Of a stretch of 11,503 nucleotides of DNA, positions 5,864 to 11,503 are shown one piece after another; the stretch's first letter is position 1, and each line of letters starts with the position of its first letter. The stretch lies in contig JAUJMB010000045.1 of assembly GCA_030447045.1 (NCBI GenBank), positions 1 to 11,503 of the forward strand, in the 5' to 3' direction. Origin of the DNA: Rubrobacteraceae bacterium. GTDB taxonomy: Bacteria > Actinomycetota > Rubrobacteria > Rubrobacterales > Rubrobacteraceae. Below the pieces are notes generated by a model, which saw only the letters and a list, made by a program, of their open reading frames with translations, did no database searches and was not told where the DNA came from. Both the position numbers and the translations under genes were made by a program.

Positions 5864-6997
5864 ATGAGAGCCGCCGAGAAGCCGTCCCTGATCCCGGCCA
5901 ACGCCTTCCAGACGGGCGCCCCGGGGGGCACTTTAGGCGCCGAGGAGGAGCTCTGGCTCGCCGACCCCGGCACCCTGAAGCTCGCCGGCGGCGCCCAGAA
6001 GATACTCGCCTCGGAGCCCGAGGACCGCTTCTCCGGGGAGCTCATAGACTGCGAGATCGAGGCGAACACGGGAGTCCACCCGCAGCCCGGGGGCGTCGCC
6101 CTGGACCTCCTGGACCGCAGGCGGACCCTGCTGAGGCACGCCGACGGGCTCGGCCGGCTCCTCGGGGCGAGCGGGACGCACCCGGTCGGGGACTGGCGGG
6201 AGCAGGAGATCATCCAGAAGCCCCACTACCAGCGCCTCAAGGCGAAGCTCGGGTGGCTGATCCGGCGCAACAACACCTTCTCCCTGCACGTCCACTACGC
6301 CGTGAGCGGCCGCGAGAAGGCCGTCTACCTCTTCGATAGGCTTCGCGAGTACGTCCCCCACCTCCTCGCGGTCTCCGTCAACTCGCCGTTCTGGCAGGGC
6401 GAGTCGACGGACATGCACTCGAGCCGGACCCTCATCTTCGCCCGCTCCATCCACCGCGCCGGCCTCCCCGAGCCGCTCGGCACATGGGAGAACTACGCGA
6501 AGTACGTGGATTTCGCCCACCGCTCTGGCGCCATAGACTCCCTGTCGGAGATCTGGTGGGACGTCCGCCCCCACCCCGGGCTGGGCACTATCGAGGTCCG
6601 CGCCTTCGACGCCCAGACGGACGGGCGCCGCAACGAGGCCCTGACGACCCTGGCCGCCGCCCTCTGCGACAAGCTCGGCCGCGAGTACGACACGGGCGAC
6701 CTGCGCCCGATCCGCCCGAGCCGCGAGATCGAGGAGAACAAGTGGAGCGCCCAGCGCTACGGCATGAACGGCACCCTCACCGACCACGAAACCCACGAGA
6801 ACGCCGAGACGCGCCGCGCGGTCCACGACCTCCTGGAAGACCTGCACAGAGAACCGGAGAGGGATCTGGCCCCTCTCGCGCTGCTCCTGGACGAACCCAC
6901 CGAGTCCGAGCTCCAACTGGAGGTGTGGCGCGAGACGAACTCCGTGTTGGAGGTCGCCCGCGACGTGGCGGAGAGGACCCGCTCGACGGCGAGCTAG
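5864..6997 (+). CDS. Glutamate-cysteine ligase family 2 (YbdK/GCS2) enzyme
   Basis: 377-aa cytoplasmic ATP-dependent carboxylate-amine ligase of the GCS2 family, which joins the gamma-carboxyl of glutamate to the amine of cysteine or a related acceptor. Diagnostic features are the N-terminal GAEEELWL (25-32), with Mg/ATP-binding glutamates; IDCEIEANTG (61-70); LHVHYAV (141-147), the paired His motif; NSPFW (173-177) followed by S186-S187-R188; and IWWDVRPHP (230-238) with GTIEVRAFD (241-249). Length is normal for the family. ATG 5864 is chosen because the family core starts about 24 residues in; the nearest Shine-Dalgarno-like run, AGAGAGGA (5844-5851), is a rather long 12 nt away. The product might enter ergothioneine, glutathione-like or other gamma-glutamyl metabolism. 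No second-step ligase lies beside it, so the true acceptor is unknown. Confidence 0.85.
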   Translation: MRAAEKPSLIPANAFQTGAPGGTLGAEEELWLADPGTLKLAGGAQKILASEPEDRFSGELIDCEIEANTGVHPQPGGVALDLLDRRRTLLRHADGLGRLLGASGTHPVGDWREQEIIQKPHYQRLKAKLGWLIRRNNTFSLHVHYAVSGREKAVYLFDRLREYVPHLLAVSVNSPFWQGESTDMHSSRTLIFARSIHRAGLPEPLGTWENYAKYVDFAHRSGAIDSLSEIWWDVRPHPGLGTIEVRAFDAQTDGRRNEALTTLAAALCDKLGREYDTGDLRPIRPSREIEENKWSAQRYGMNGTLTDHETHENAETRRAVHDLLEDLHREPERDLAPLALLLDEPTESELQLEVWRETNSVLEVARDVAERTRSTAS

Positions 6998-7099
6998 GCT
7001 ACGGGGCCCCGAGGCGCCAGGGCCGCGGAGGGCGACCCGGGGCGTAGAGTCCTACCCGTACAAGCCGCAGGTGGCCCCAGAGACCTACAGCCTAAAAAG

Positions 7100-7231
7100 C
7101 TACTTCCCGAAGATCCGCTTCGTGACCTGCTTGGTGATGGTGCTGCGTACCTTCTTGTTCTGCAGCGCCTTCACGGCGGCCTTGCGGACGGTCGGGCTCT
7201 TGATGAGCTTCATGGCTATCGCCTTCTTCAC
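7100..7231 (-). CDS. 43-aa strongly cationic peptide downstream of topoisomerase IB
   Basis: A short gene starting at GTG 7231 and ending at TAG 7100-7102. Its protein has 11 Lys and 3 Arg and no Asp or Glu, a net charge near +14 in 43 residues. Spacing of Ile, Leu, Val and Ala between the basic residues (KKAIAMKLIKSP, RKAAVKALQNKKV, TITKQVTKRIFGK) suggests amphipathic helices. GGGAGG at 7240-7245 lies 8 nt before the GTG, an excellent site and the best evidence that it is translated. It follows the topoisomerase stop by 27 bp on the same strand, so co-transcription is likely. Possible roles are a nucleic-acid-binding partner of the topoisomerase or a membrane-active peptide; neither is shown. 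I know no family for it. Confidence 0.65.
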   Translation of the reverse strand: MKKAIAMKLIKSPTVRKAAVKALQNKKVRSTITKQVTKRIFGK

Positions 7232-7258
7232 GGTCTCTGCCTCCCTGTAAGGTCTGCT

Positions 7259-8293
7259 CTACGCGGCCTTCTCGAGCTCGCGGCGGAGCTTCCTGTTCAG
7301 CAGCTCCAAGAGGGCCTCTTCGGCCTCGGTCAGCCCGCCCTGCTCCGCGGCTATGATCTCTTCGAGCCGCTCGCCGTAATAGGCTACCACGGAGCCCTCC
7401 ATGTAGTGGTCTATGACCCGCGGGCTTATGTACGAGGACCGGGCGATGTCCCTGGTGTTCCCGAGCCTGCTGGCCACCTCGTCCACCGCCGCGAGCACGT
7501 TCTTCTCGGCGGCCTTCGGGTCCTCGGACGCGCCGAGCCCGGCGAGCGTGCTGGCCGCGATGAGGGTGCCGGCCCAGGTACGGAAATCCTTGGCGGTGAA
7601 CCGCGGGCCGACGACCTCCTTGACGTAGGCGTTGAGGTCGCGGCTCTTTACGTCGCGGACGTTGCCGGAGCCGTCGAGGTACTTGAAGACCTCGTAGCCG
7701 GGAAGGTTTCGGCACTCCTCCACCACCCGCCGGATCCTCGGGTCGGTGACGGCCTTGCGCTGCTCCTGGCCCCACTTGCCGGTGTACTCGAAGATGACGG
7801 TGTCGCCCTCTATCTTCAGGTGCTTGCGCCTGAGCGTGGCGATGCCGTAGGTCTTGTTGTTCTTCGCGTAGCGCTCGTCCCCCACCCTGAAGTACGCGGC
7901 GTTCATCATGCGCGTCATGCCCGCGAGAACCTTCTCGCGGTCCAGCCGCTTGCGCCTCAGATGGTTGGTCGTGACGCGCCGCATCTTTGGGAGCATGTCC
8001 GCGAAGTCCAGGATCCGCTCGAACTTCTCCTGCTCCTTGCGCTCCCGGTACTTGTCGTGGTAGCGGTACTGGAGCCTGCCGGCCGAGTCGTAGCCTATGG
8101 CCTGCACCTTCGCAGACGGGCTCCTGGCTATCCTGGCGTCCTCCCAGGCCGGCGGTACCTTCAGGTTCTCTATCCTCGCCAGGACCCGCCCCTCGCGCAC
8201 GCTCTCATCCGTGCCGGGGTAGCGGTAGAAGAACCCCTCCTCCTTGCTGCCCAGCCGCCTGATGCCCGTGTCGAACAAGATGTGTCTACCCAT
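7259..8293 (-). CDS. Poxvirus-like DNA topoisomerase IB
   Basis: 344-aa type IB topoisomerase that relaxes supercoils through a transient 3'-phosphotyrosyl nick, without ATP or metal. The N-terminal domain (~1-90) has the family run KVPPAWEDARI (45-55) and GRLQYRYHDKY (72-82). The catalytic domain supplies a complete active site: R136 (YFRVG), K173 (GKWG), R238 (KDFRTW), N279 (LGNT) and the nucleophile Y288 (SSYISP). Each is one residue below the numbering I recall for the Deinococcus radiodurans enzyme (R137, K174, R239, N280, Y289), a tight match; bacterial members carry Asn where poxviruses have His. A 56-aa helical, charged tail follows Y288. The start ATG has no Shine-Dalgarno, but a GATAAT box lies 7 bp upstream, suggesting a leaderless mRNA. 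The 43-aa basic peptide gene follows 27 bp downstream. Confidence 0.93.
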   Translation of the reverse strand: MGRHILFDTGIRRLGSKEEGFFYRYPGTDESVREGRVLARIENLKVPPAWEDARIARSPSAKVQAIGYDSAGRLQYRYHDKYRERKEQEKFERILDFADMLPKMRRVTTNHLRRKRLDREKVLAGMTRMMNAAYFRVGDERYAKNNKTYGIATLRRKHLKIEGDTVIFEYTGKWGQEQRKAVTDPRIRRVVEECRNLPGYEVFKYLDGSGNVRDVKSRDLNAYVKEVVGPRFTAKDFRTWAGTLIAASTLAGLGASEDPKAAEKNVLAAVDEVASRLGNTRDIARSSYISPRVIDHYMEGSVVAYYGERLEEIIAAEQGGLTEAEEALLELLNRKLRRELEKAA

Positions 8294-8300
8294 AGAGCCG

Positions 8301-8327
8301 ATTATCCGAAGGCAGGCGGCCGCACAA
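8301..8327 (-). promoter_or_regulatory. Promoter for a probable leaderless topoisomerase mRNA
   Basis: On the - strand GATAAT (8301-8306, 5 of 6 to TATAAT) ends 7 bp before the ATG at 8293, and TTGTGC (8322-8327) lies 15 bp further upstream as a possible -35. Transcription would begin at or next to the A of ATG, consistent with the absence of a ribosome binding site. Confidence 0.5.
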
Positions 8328-8347
8328 AGCGAAAGCGTTCACCGGGG

Positions 8348-8363
8348 ACGCGCCGATGCGCGC
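8348..8363 (-). terminator. Short hairpin after the membrane-protein gene
   Basis: ACGCGC (8348-8353) pairs with GCGCGC (8358-8363), one wobble, around a CGAT loop, 20 bp past the membrane-protein stop on the - strand. No U-run follows, so this is a weak candidate. Confidence 0.25.
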
Positions 8364-8383
8364 TCGCCCGATCTCTGCAACCT

Positions 8384-9220
8384 CTAGGTCGTCCGGTCTA
8401 TCTCCGCGTGGTAGCGGCTGCCGAGGCGTCCGCCGAGCAGGCCGCCGAGCAGGGCGAGCAGGAGGGCGCCCAGAACGACCACGATCCCCACGACCCCGGC
8501 CTGGGAGAGGCTGCCCAGAGCCGCCAGGGCCCTATCCAAAAAGCCGCCGATGGCGTCCGCAGCGCCGCCCGGCAGGAAGCCGCTGAAGACCCCGGCCGCG
8601 AGCAGGAGCAGCGCGCCGGTCAGCAAGGTCCACACCAGCAGCATCGCCCCGTTGCGCCCGCCGTCGAAGCGGGCCAGCCTCCCGGCGACGTACCCGCCGA
8701 AGAAGTAGGTGAGGAAGATCAGTACGCCGATAATGACGAGCCCCGTGATGGCGGCCGCCCCCAGGGTGCCGGTCAGGCTCACCGAGAAACCCAGAGGGGC
8801 GAGAACGACGCCCGCGATGGCCAAAAAGATCGCGCCGGCAACCAGGGCGAAGACGAACCCGAGGAAGCTCGCGAGCCAGTCCACCCCGCCGTACATGTCG
8901 CGCAGCCGGTCCTCGCGGTCCTCGGCCGCCTCGAAGTAGCCCCTCGGGTAGGGCGTCGCGTCGGCCGTGGTGTCGGGCTGGCCCGGCGTGCGTATGATGC
9001 GCGTCTCCTTGTCCCCGACGCCCTGGGCGGGCGGCTGGGCAGATCCCTGGGAAGGCCCCTGCCGCACCTGCCGGGTCTCGGCCTGGGAGGGCGCTTCTTC
9101 CGTCCGGCCGGGCGGCTCCCCGCGCGCGCCCCCCTGGCGGGTCTCCTGCTGGTCCGCGTCGTCCCCCAGCGGTCCCGTCCTGCGGCGCTCTTCGGGGCGG
9201 TCTCCGGGTCTCTCCGTCAT
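8384..9220 (-). CDS. Four-helix membrane protein with long disordered N-terminus
   Basis: 278-aa integral membrane protein of unknown function. Residues 1-90 are Arg/Glu/Gln/Pro/Gly-rich and look disordered. A short charged stretch ending in DRLRDMYGGVDW (104-115) leads into four hydrophobic segments at about 115-141, 153-179, 191-216 and 241-265. The helices are rich in Gly and small residues (GGYVAG, GGLLGGRLG), as in tightly packed helical bundles. No signal peptide or enzymatic motif is visible, and the protein ends soon after the last helix. ATG 9220 is preceded by AGGGGGAG (9223-9230) at very short spacing. It lies 90 bp upstream of topoisomerase IB on the same strand, but that gene appears to have its own promoter. 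Similar small membrane proteins are common in actinobacteria, and I cannot name a role. Confidence 0.75.
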   Translation of the reverse strand: MTERPGDRPEERRRTGPLGDDADQQETRQGGARGEPPGRTEEAPSQAETRQVRQGPSQGSAQPPAQGVGDKETRIIRTPGQPDTTADATPYPRGYFEAAEDREDRLRDMYGGVDWLASFLGFVFALVAGAIFLAIAGVVLAPLGFSVSLTGTLGAAAITGLVIIGVLIFLTYFFGGYVAGRLARFDGGRNGAMLLVWTLLTGALLLLAAGVFSGFLPGGAADAIGGFLDRALAALGSLSQAGVVGIVVVLGALLLALLGGLLGGRLGSRYHAEIDRTT

Positions 9221-9490
9221 CTCTCCCCCTTCGATAACACTCTGCTACTCGGGCGGGCGGTCTCTTGCCCGGATTCTACCCCGGGCGCCGCAGGGCCGCG
9301 CCGGAGGGGAATTCGCGTCCCCGGGGCGGCCGTTTTGTACATCCGGCCAGGGATTGCGTACCTCGCTCGCGCCTGGCTTATACGCCGGGCCATATGCAAC
9401 CGGCACGGGCGGTCCATATCATGGGTTTCACGGCCGGGAGCATCCCGCTTCCGGGGCACAGTATAGAGCGCGGGGCGCTAGGAGGTAAGC
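9221..9490 (+). promoter_or_regulatory. Glutamine synthetase leader and divergent control region
   Basis: This 270-bp spacer separates a leftward membrane-protein gene from glnA and has no credible gene. It holds a hairpin with a T-run (9294-9336, listed separately), possible promoter hexamers TTGCGT (9354-9359) and TTATAC (9378-9383) with 18-bp spacing, and another -10-like TATAGA at 9462-9467. CCATAT occurs at 9390-9395 and 9413-9418, one copy lying within the palindrome CATATG. These repeats might bind a nitrogen regulator, but they do not match the GlnR or TnrA boxes I know. Confidence 0.4.
9294..9336 (+). terminator. Terminator-like hairpin in the glnA leader
   Basis: GGCCGC (9294-9299) pairs with GCGGCC (9326-9331), and inside it GGGGA (9306-9310) pairs with TCCCC (9318-9322). 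TTTT follows at 9333-9336. The stem is interrupted by unpaired bases. No + strand gene precedes it, so if it terminates anything it would be a transcript initiated within the spacer. Confidence 0.4.
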
Positions 9491-10822
9491 TTGGCGACGA
9501 TGGGCAAGCAAGAGGTGTTGCAGCAGGCGAAGGACGCGAACGTCCAGTTCATCCGGCTGTGGTTCACGGACGTGCTGGGGACGCTAAAGAGCTTCGCGCT
9601 CACCGCGGAGGAGCTCGAGGACGCCCTCGACGGCGGGATGGGCTTCGACGGGTCCTCGATCACGGGCTACCAGGACATCGAGGAGTCGGACATGATCGCC
9701 ATGCCCGATCCCTCCACGTTCAAGATCATTCCCTGGAGCCCCCAGGAGGAGCCGACGGCCCGCATGATCTGCGACATCAAGACCCCGGACGGCGACCCCT
9801 ACGTCGGCGACCCGCGCCACATCTTGCGCCGCGCGCTCGAGCGGGCGAGCGAGATGGGCTTCGACACGTTCAACGTCGGGCCCGAGCTCGAGTTCTTCTA
9901 CTTTAAGGACTCCAACGGCACCGAGCCCCTGGACTACGGCGGCTACTTCGACCTGACCACGCTCGACGCGGCCACCGCCCTCAGGCGTGAGACGGTCCAG
10001 TCGCTGCAGCAGCTCGGCATCAGGGTCGAGTACTCGCACCACGAGGTCGCCATCTCCCAGCACGAGATCGACCTCCGCTTCGACGACGCTATGACGATGG
10101 CCGACAAGGTGATGACCTACAAGACGGTCGTCAAGGAGGTCGCCACCCGCCACGGCGTCTACGCCACGTTCATGCCGAAGCCGCTCAAGGACCAGAACGG
10201 CTCGGGCATGCACACCCACCAGAGCCTCTTCTCGAACGGCAAGAACGCGTTTTTCGACGCGAACAGCGAGTACTACCTCTCTCAGGAAGCCAAGGCGTTT
10301 ATCGCGGGGCAGCTCCGCCACGCGCGCGAGCTCTCCATCATCTTCGCCCAGCACGTCAACTCCTACAAGCGCCTCGTCCCCGGCTACGAGGCCCCGGTCT
10401 ACATCGCCTGGAGCCGCCGCAACCGCTCGGCGCTCGTCCGTGTCCCCCTCTACCACCCGGGGCAGGAGAAGGCGACGCGCATGGAGCTTCGCTGCCCCGA
10501 CCCGTCGGCGAACATCTACCTCTGCTTCGCCGCCCTCCTGCACGCGGGCCTCGAAGGCATCGAGAAGGGCTACGAGCTGCCCGAGCCGATGGAGCGCAAC
10601 CTCTACAACCTCTCCGTGGAGGAGCGCGAGAAGATGGGCATCCAATCCCTTCCCGCGGACCTCGGCGAGGCCATCAAGGAGGCCGAGAACTCCGAGCTTC
10701 TGCACAAGGCGCTCGGCGAACACACCTACAGCCGCCTACTCCAGCTCAAGCGGGAGGAGTTCGAGGACTACCGGATACAGGTGACGCCCTACGAACTCGA
10801 GAAGTTTCTTCCGATCTTGTAG
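9491..10822 (+). CDS. glnA: Glutamine synthetase, type I (alpha-like)
   Basis: 443-aa cytoplasmic dodecamer-forming enzyme that makes glutamine from glutamate, ammonia and ATP. The family blocks are all present: FDGSSITGY (52-60); metal-binding GPELEFF (130-136, E132/E134) and SHHEVAISQHEID (182-194, E185/E192); NGSGMH (236-241, H241); RLVPGYEAP (294-302, R294 and flap E300); NRSALVR (311-317); and RMELRCPDPSAN (330-341). Length and the lack of an insertion match the GSI-alpha group. The stretch around NLYNLS (370-375) does not look like a typical adenylylation site. Position 62 is Asp, where Bacillus GSI-alpha has the Arg needed for glutamine feedback inhibition. The start is TTG 9491 with AGGAGGT at 9480-9486; ATG 9500 is the alternative but is too far from the site. 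A strong terminator follows. Confidence 0.95.
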   Translation: MATMGKQEVLQQAKDANVQFIRLWFTDVLGTLKSFALTAEELEDALDGGMGFDGSSITGYQDIEESDMIAMPDPSTFKIIPWSPQEEPTARMICDIKTPDGDPYVGDPRHILRRALERASEMGFDTFNVGPELEFFYFKDSNGTEPLDYGGYFDLTTLDAATALRRETVQSLQQLGIRVEYSHHEVAISQHEIDLRFDDAMTMADKVMTYKTVVKEVATRHGVYATFMPKPLKDQNGSGMHTHQSLFSNGKNAFFDANSEYYLSQEAKAFIAGQLRHARELSIIFAQHVNSYKRLVPGYEAPVYIAWSRRNRSALVRVPLYHPGQEKATRMELRCPDPSANIYLCFAALLHAGLEGIEKGYELPEPMERNLYNLSVEEREKMGIQSLPADLGEAIKEAENSELLHKALGEHTYSRLLQLKREEFEDYRIQVTPYELEKFLPIL

Positions 10823-10847
10823 GCTTCGGGCGACGGGTTCGGGACCA

Positions 10848-10871
10848 GGGGCGCGGCTCTCGCCGCGCCCC
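10848..10871 (+). terminator. Intrinsic terminator of glnA
   Basis: GGGGCGCGGC (10848-10857) and GCCGCGCCCC (10862-10871) form a perfect 10-bp stem with a TCTC loop, followed by TTCTTC. It starts 26 bp after the glnA stop. Confidence 0.88.
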
Positions 10872-10894
10872 TTCTTCGCGCGTACGGTCCGACA

Positions 10895-10921
10895 GGTGCC
10901 ACGGGCGCGGCTCGTGGCACC
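10895..10921. repeat. Perfect 9-bp inverted repeat
   Basis: GGTGCCACG (10895-10903) and CGTGGCACC (10913-10921) flank a 9-nt GC-rich loop. It sits just beyond the glnA terminator with no T-run on either side, so it is more likely an operator or RNA hairpin belonging to the next gene's control region than a second terminator. Confidence 0.45.
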
Positions 10922-10934
10922 GGCGGCATTCTTA

Positions 10935-11003
10935 ACATCCCTGTTGCCTGCATGTAAGCGGCACCGTGCAGGATGTCTTCGGTGGACCGGTTCGGCGAAG
11001 ACG
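10935..11003 (+). promoter_or_regulatory. Structured leader before the last gene
   Basis: Two further potential stems precede ATG 11014. CCTGCATG pairs with CGTGCAGG (one wobble), and ACAT can pair with ATGT outside it across a bulge. TCTTCG then pairs with CGAAGA across 14 nt. The first is in partial conflict with an alternative ACATCC/GGATGT pairing. It could be an untranslated leader, but I recognise no known riboswitch class. Confidence 0.3.
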
Positions 11004-11013
11004 GGGCGCGGCC

Positions 11014-11503
11014 ATGAGGCAGTTGTACGGCTGCCTCCTCGTTCTCGTCTGCGCCGTGGTCGTGCTCGGCGTCGGGAGCCTCCTGCCCCGCCTGGTCTTC
11101 TCCGGCGAGGGTATTGGCGGCTACTCGGACGAGAAGGAGGCCTTCGCCCGGTTCGCCCTCGTCTACGACGCTGACCTCAAGGAGTGGCCATTTCCGGTGG
11201 ACCCGACGGTGGCCCGCCGGGTAACCGGAGTAAGCGGGACGCACGACCCGGAGAGCCCCTGCGACTCGGAGGAAGGACCCAGGAAGGGCCCCTACTACAC
11301 GGGATACTTTGTAGGGGACTACAGGGCCGAGGTAGTCCACTACGGGCCGTTCTTCGTGCCGACGGGGAAGAACGTCTTTAACTGCGACGGCGCCAGGACG
11401 TACTCCTTCCTTATGCCCGAGGACACGCGAGGAATCTTTCCCGACGTGGTCAGCGCGGCGGTCTTTCTCGGCGCGTTCGGGCTGGCGTTGAGCGTGGTGT
11501 TCG
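11014..11503 (+). CDS. Membrane-anchored extracytoplasmic protein, 3' end outside window
   Basis: An open frame from ATG 11014 runs off the end after 163 residues with no stop, so the gene is partial. Residues 7-28 form a hydrophobic helix following a short start with Arg, consistent with a signal anchor. Residues ~30-145 are polar and aromatic (Tyr, Phe, Gly, Asp) with two Cys, C83 and C124, that could pair outside the cell. A second hydrophobic helix starts near V146 (SAAVFLGAFGLALSVVF) and continues past the edge. The likely topology is two membrane helices flanking an external domain of about 115 residues. I do not recognise the family. The only Shine-Dalgarno-like run, GGGG at 11003-11006, is weak. 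Antisense frames across this stretch lack these features. Confidence 0.65.
   Translation, partial: MRQLYGCLLVLVCAVVVLGVGSLLPRLVFSGEGIGGYSDEKEAFARFALVYDADLKEWPFPVDPTVARRVTGVSGTHDPESPCDSEEGPRKGPYYTGYFVGDYRAEVVHYGPFFVPTGKNVFNCDGARTYSFLMPEDTRGIFPDVVSAAVFLGAFGLALSVVF

Noticed and set aside
9217..9459. 80-codon leftward frame in the glnA leader
   Set aside because: It has a GTG start without a ribosome binding site, Arg/Pro-rich composition and overlap with the membrane-protein start.
7406..9466. 686-codon open frame on the + strand opposite topoisomerase IB and the membrane protein
   Set aside because: It is antisense to two well-supported genes and has the Arg/Gly/Ala/Pro/Val-rich, motif-free composition typical of shadow frames in GC-rich DNA. 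It shows no domain.
9584..10723. 379-codon frame antisense to glnA
   Set aside because: It lies entirely inside glnA, whose active-site motifs are all present; no independent signal supports this frame.
10789..11340. 183-codon leftward frame across the glnA terminator
   Set aside because: It crosses a strong terminator and the end of glnA, has no recognisable domain, and opposes the better-supported membrane-protein frame from 11014.

Overview
The window is a GC-rich bacterial chromosome segment. Its base composition, TTG and GTG starts, and gene mix (two-domain CbiX beside a DR2241-type iron-sulfur protein, poxvirus-like topoisomerase IB, BON-domain anchor protein, glutamine synthetase I of the alpha length class) suggest a deep-branching actinobacterium such as Rubrobacter. 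That assignment is inference. I see no phage, transposon, CRISPR, tRNA or rRNA. No single multi-gene novel system stands out; the most unusual items are small or architectural.

Layout. Bases 1-700 hold a terminator-like hairpin and two small rightward genes of unknown function (73-79 aa and 58 aa), with a perfect GGTTCC-C-GGAACC palindrome between them. A rightward phosphomannomutase/phosphoglucomutase gene (949-2304) ends against a strong intrinsic terminator shared with a converging leftward gene block. That block, in order of transcription, is a CitG-like protein (5764-4865), a two-domain CbiX-type chelatase (4756-3998), a DR2241-type iron-sulfur protein overlapping it by 8 nt (4005-3187), and a membrane-anchored BON protein (3099-2404). 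From 5864 a rightward GCS2-type glutamate-cysteine ligase diverges from the CitG-like gene. It converges on a second leftward block: a four-helix membrane protein (9220-8384), topoisomerase IB (8293-7259) and a 43-aa peptide gene with +14 net charge (7231-7100). Glutamine synthetase (9491-10822) then reads rightward from a long structured leader and ends at a textbook terminator. After another structured spacer, a membrane-anchored extracytoplasmic protein begins at 11014 and runs off the window.

How the genes fit together. The chelatase and iron-sulfur genes match two parts of the Deinococcus DR2241 architecture and very probably act as one tetrapyrrole metal-insertion unit, translationally coupled. 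Topoisomerase IB and the basic peptide form a likely two-gene operon. The rest looks like ordinary housekeeping metabolism: sugar phosphate interconversion, gamma-glutamyl ligation and ammonium assimilation. Points worth following are the cationic peptide, the split DR2241 architecture with its chelatase histidine pair only in the second half, the apparently leaderless topoisomerase gene, the glutamine synthetase lacking the Arg62 feedback residue, and the hairpins upstream of glnA and of the last gene.
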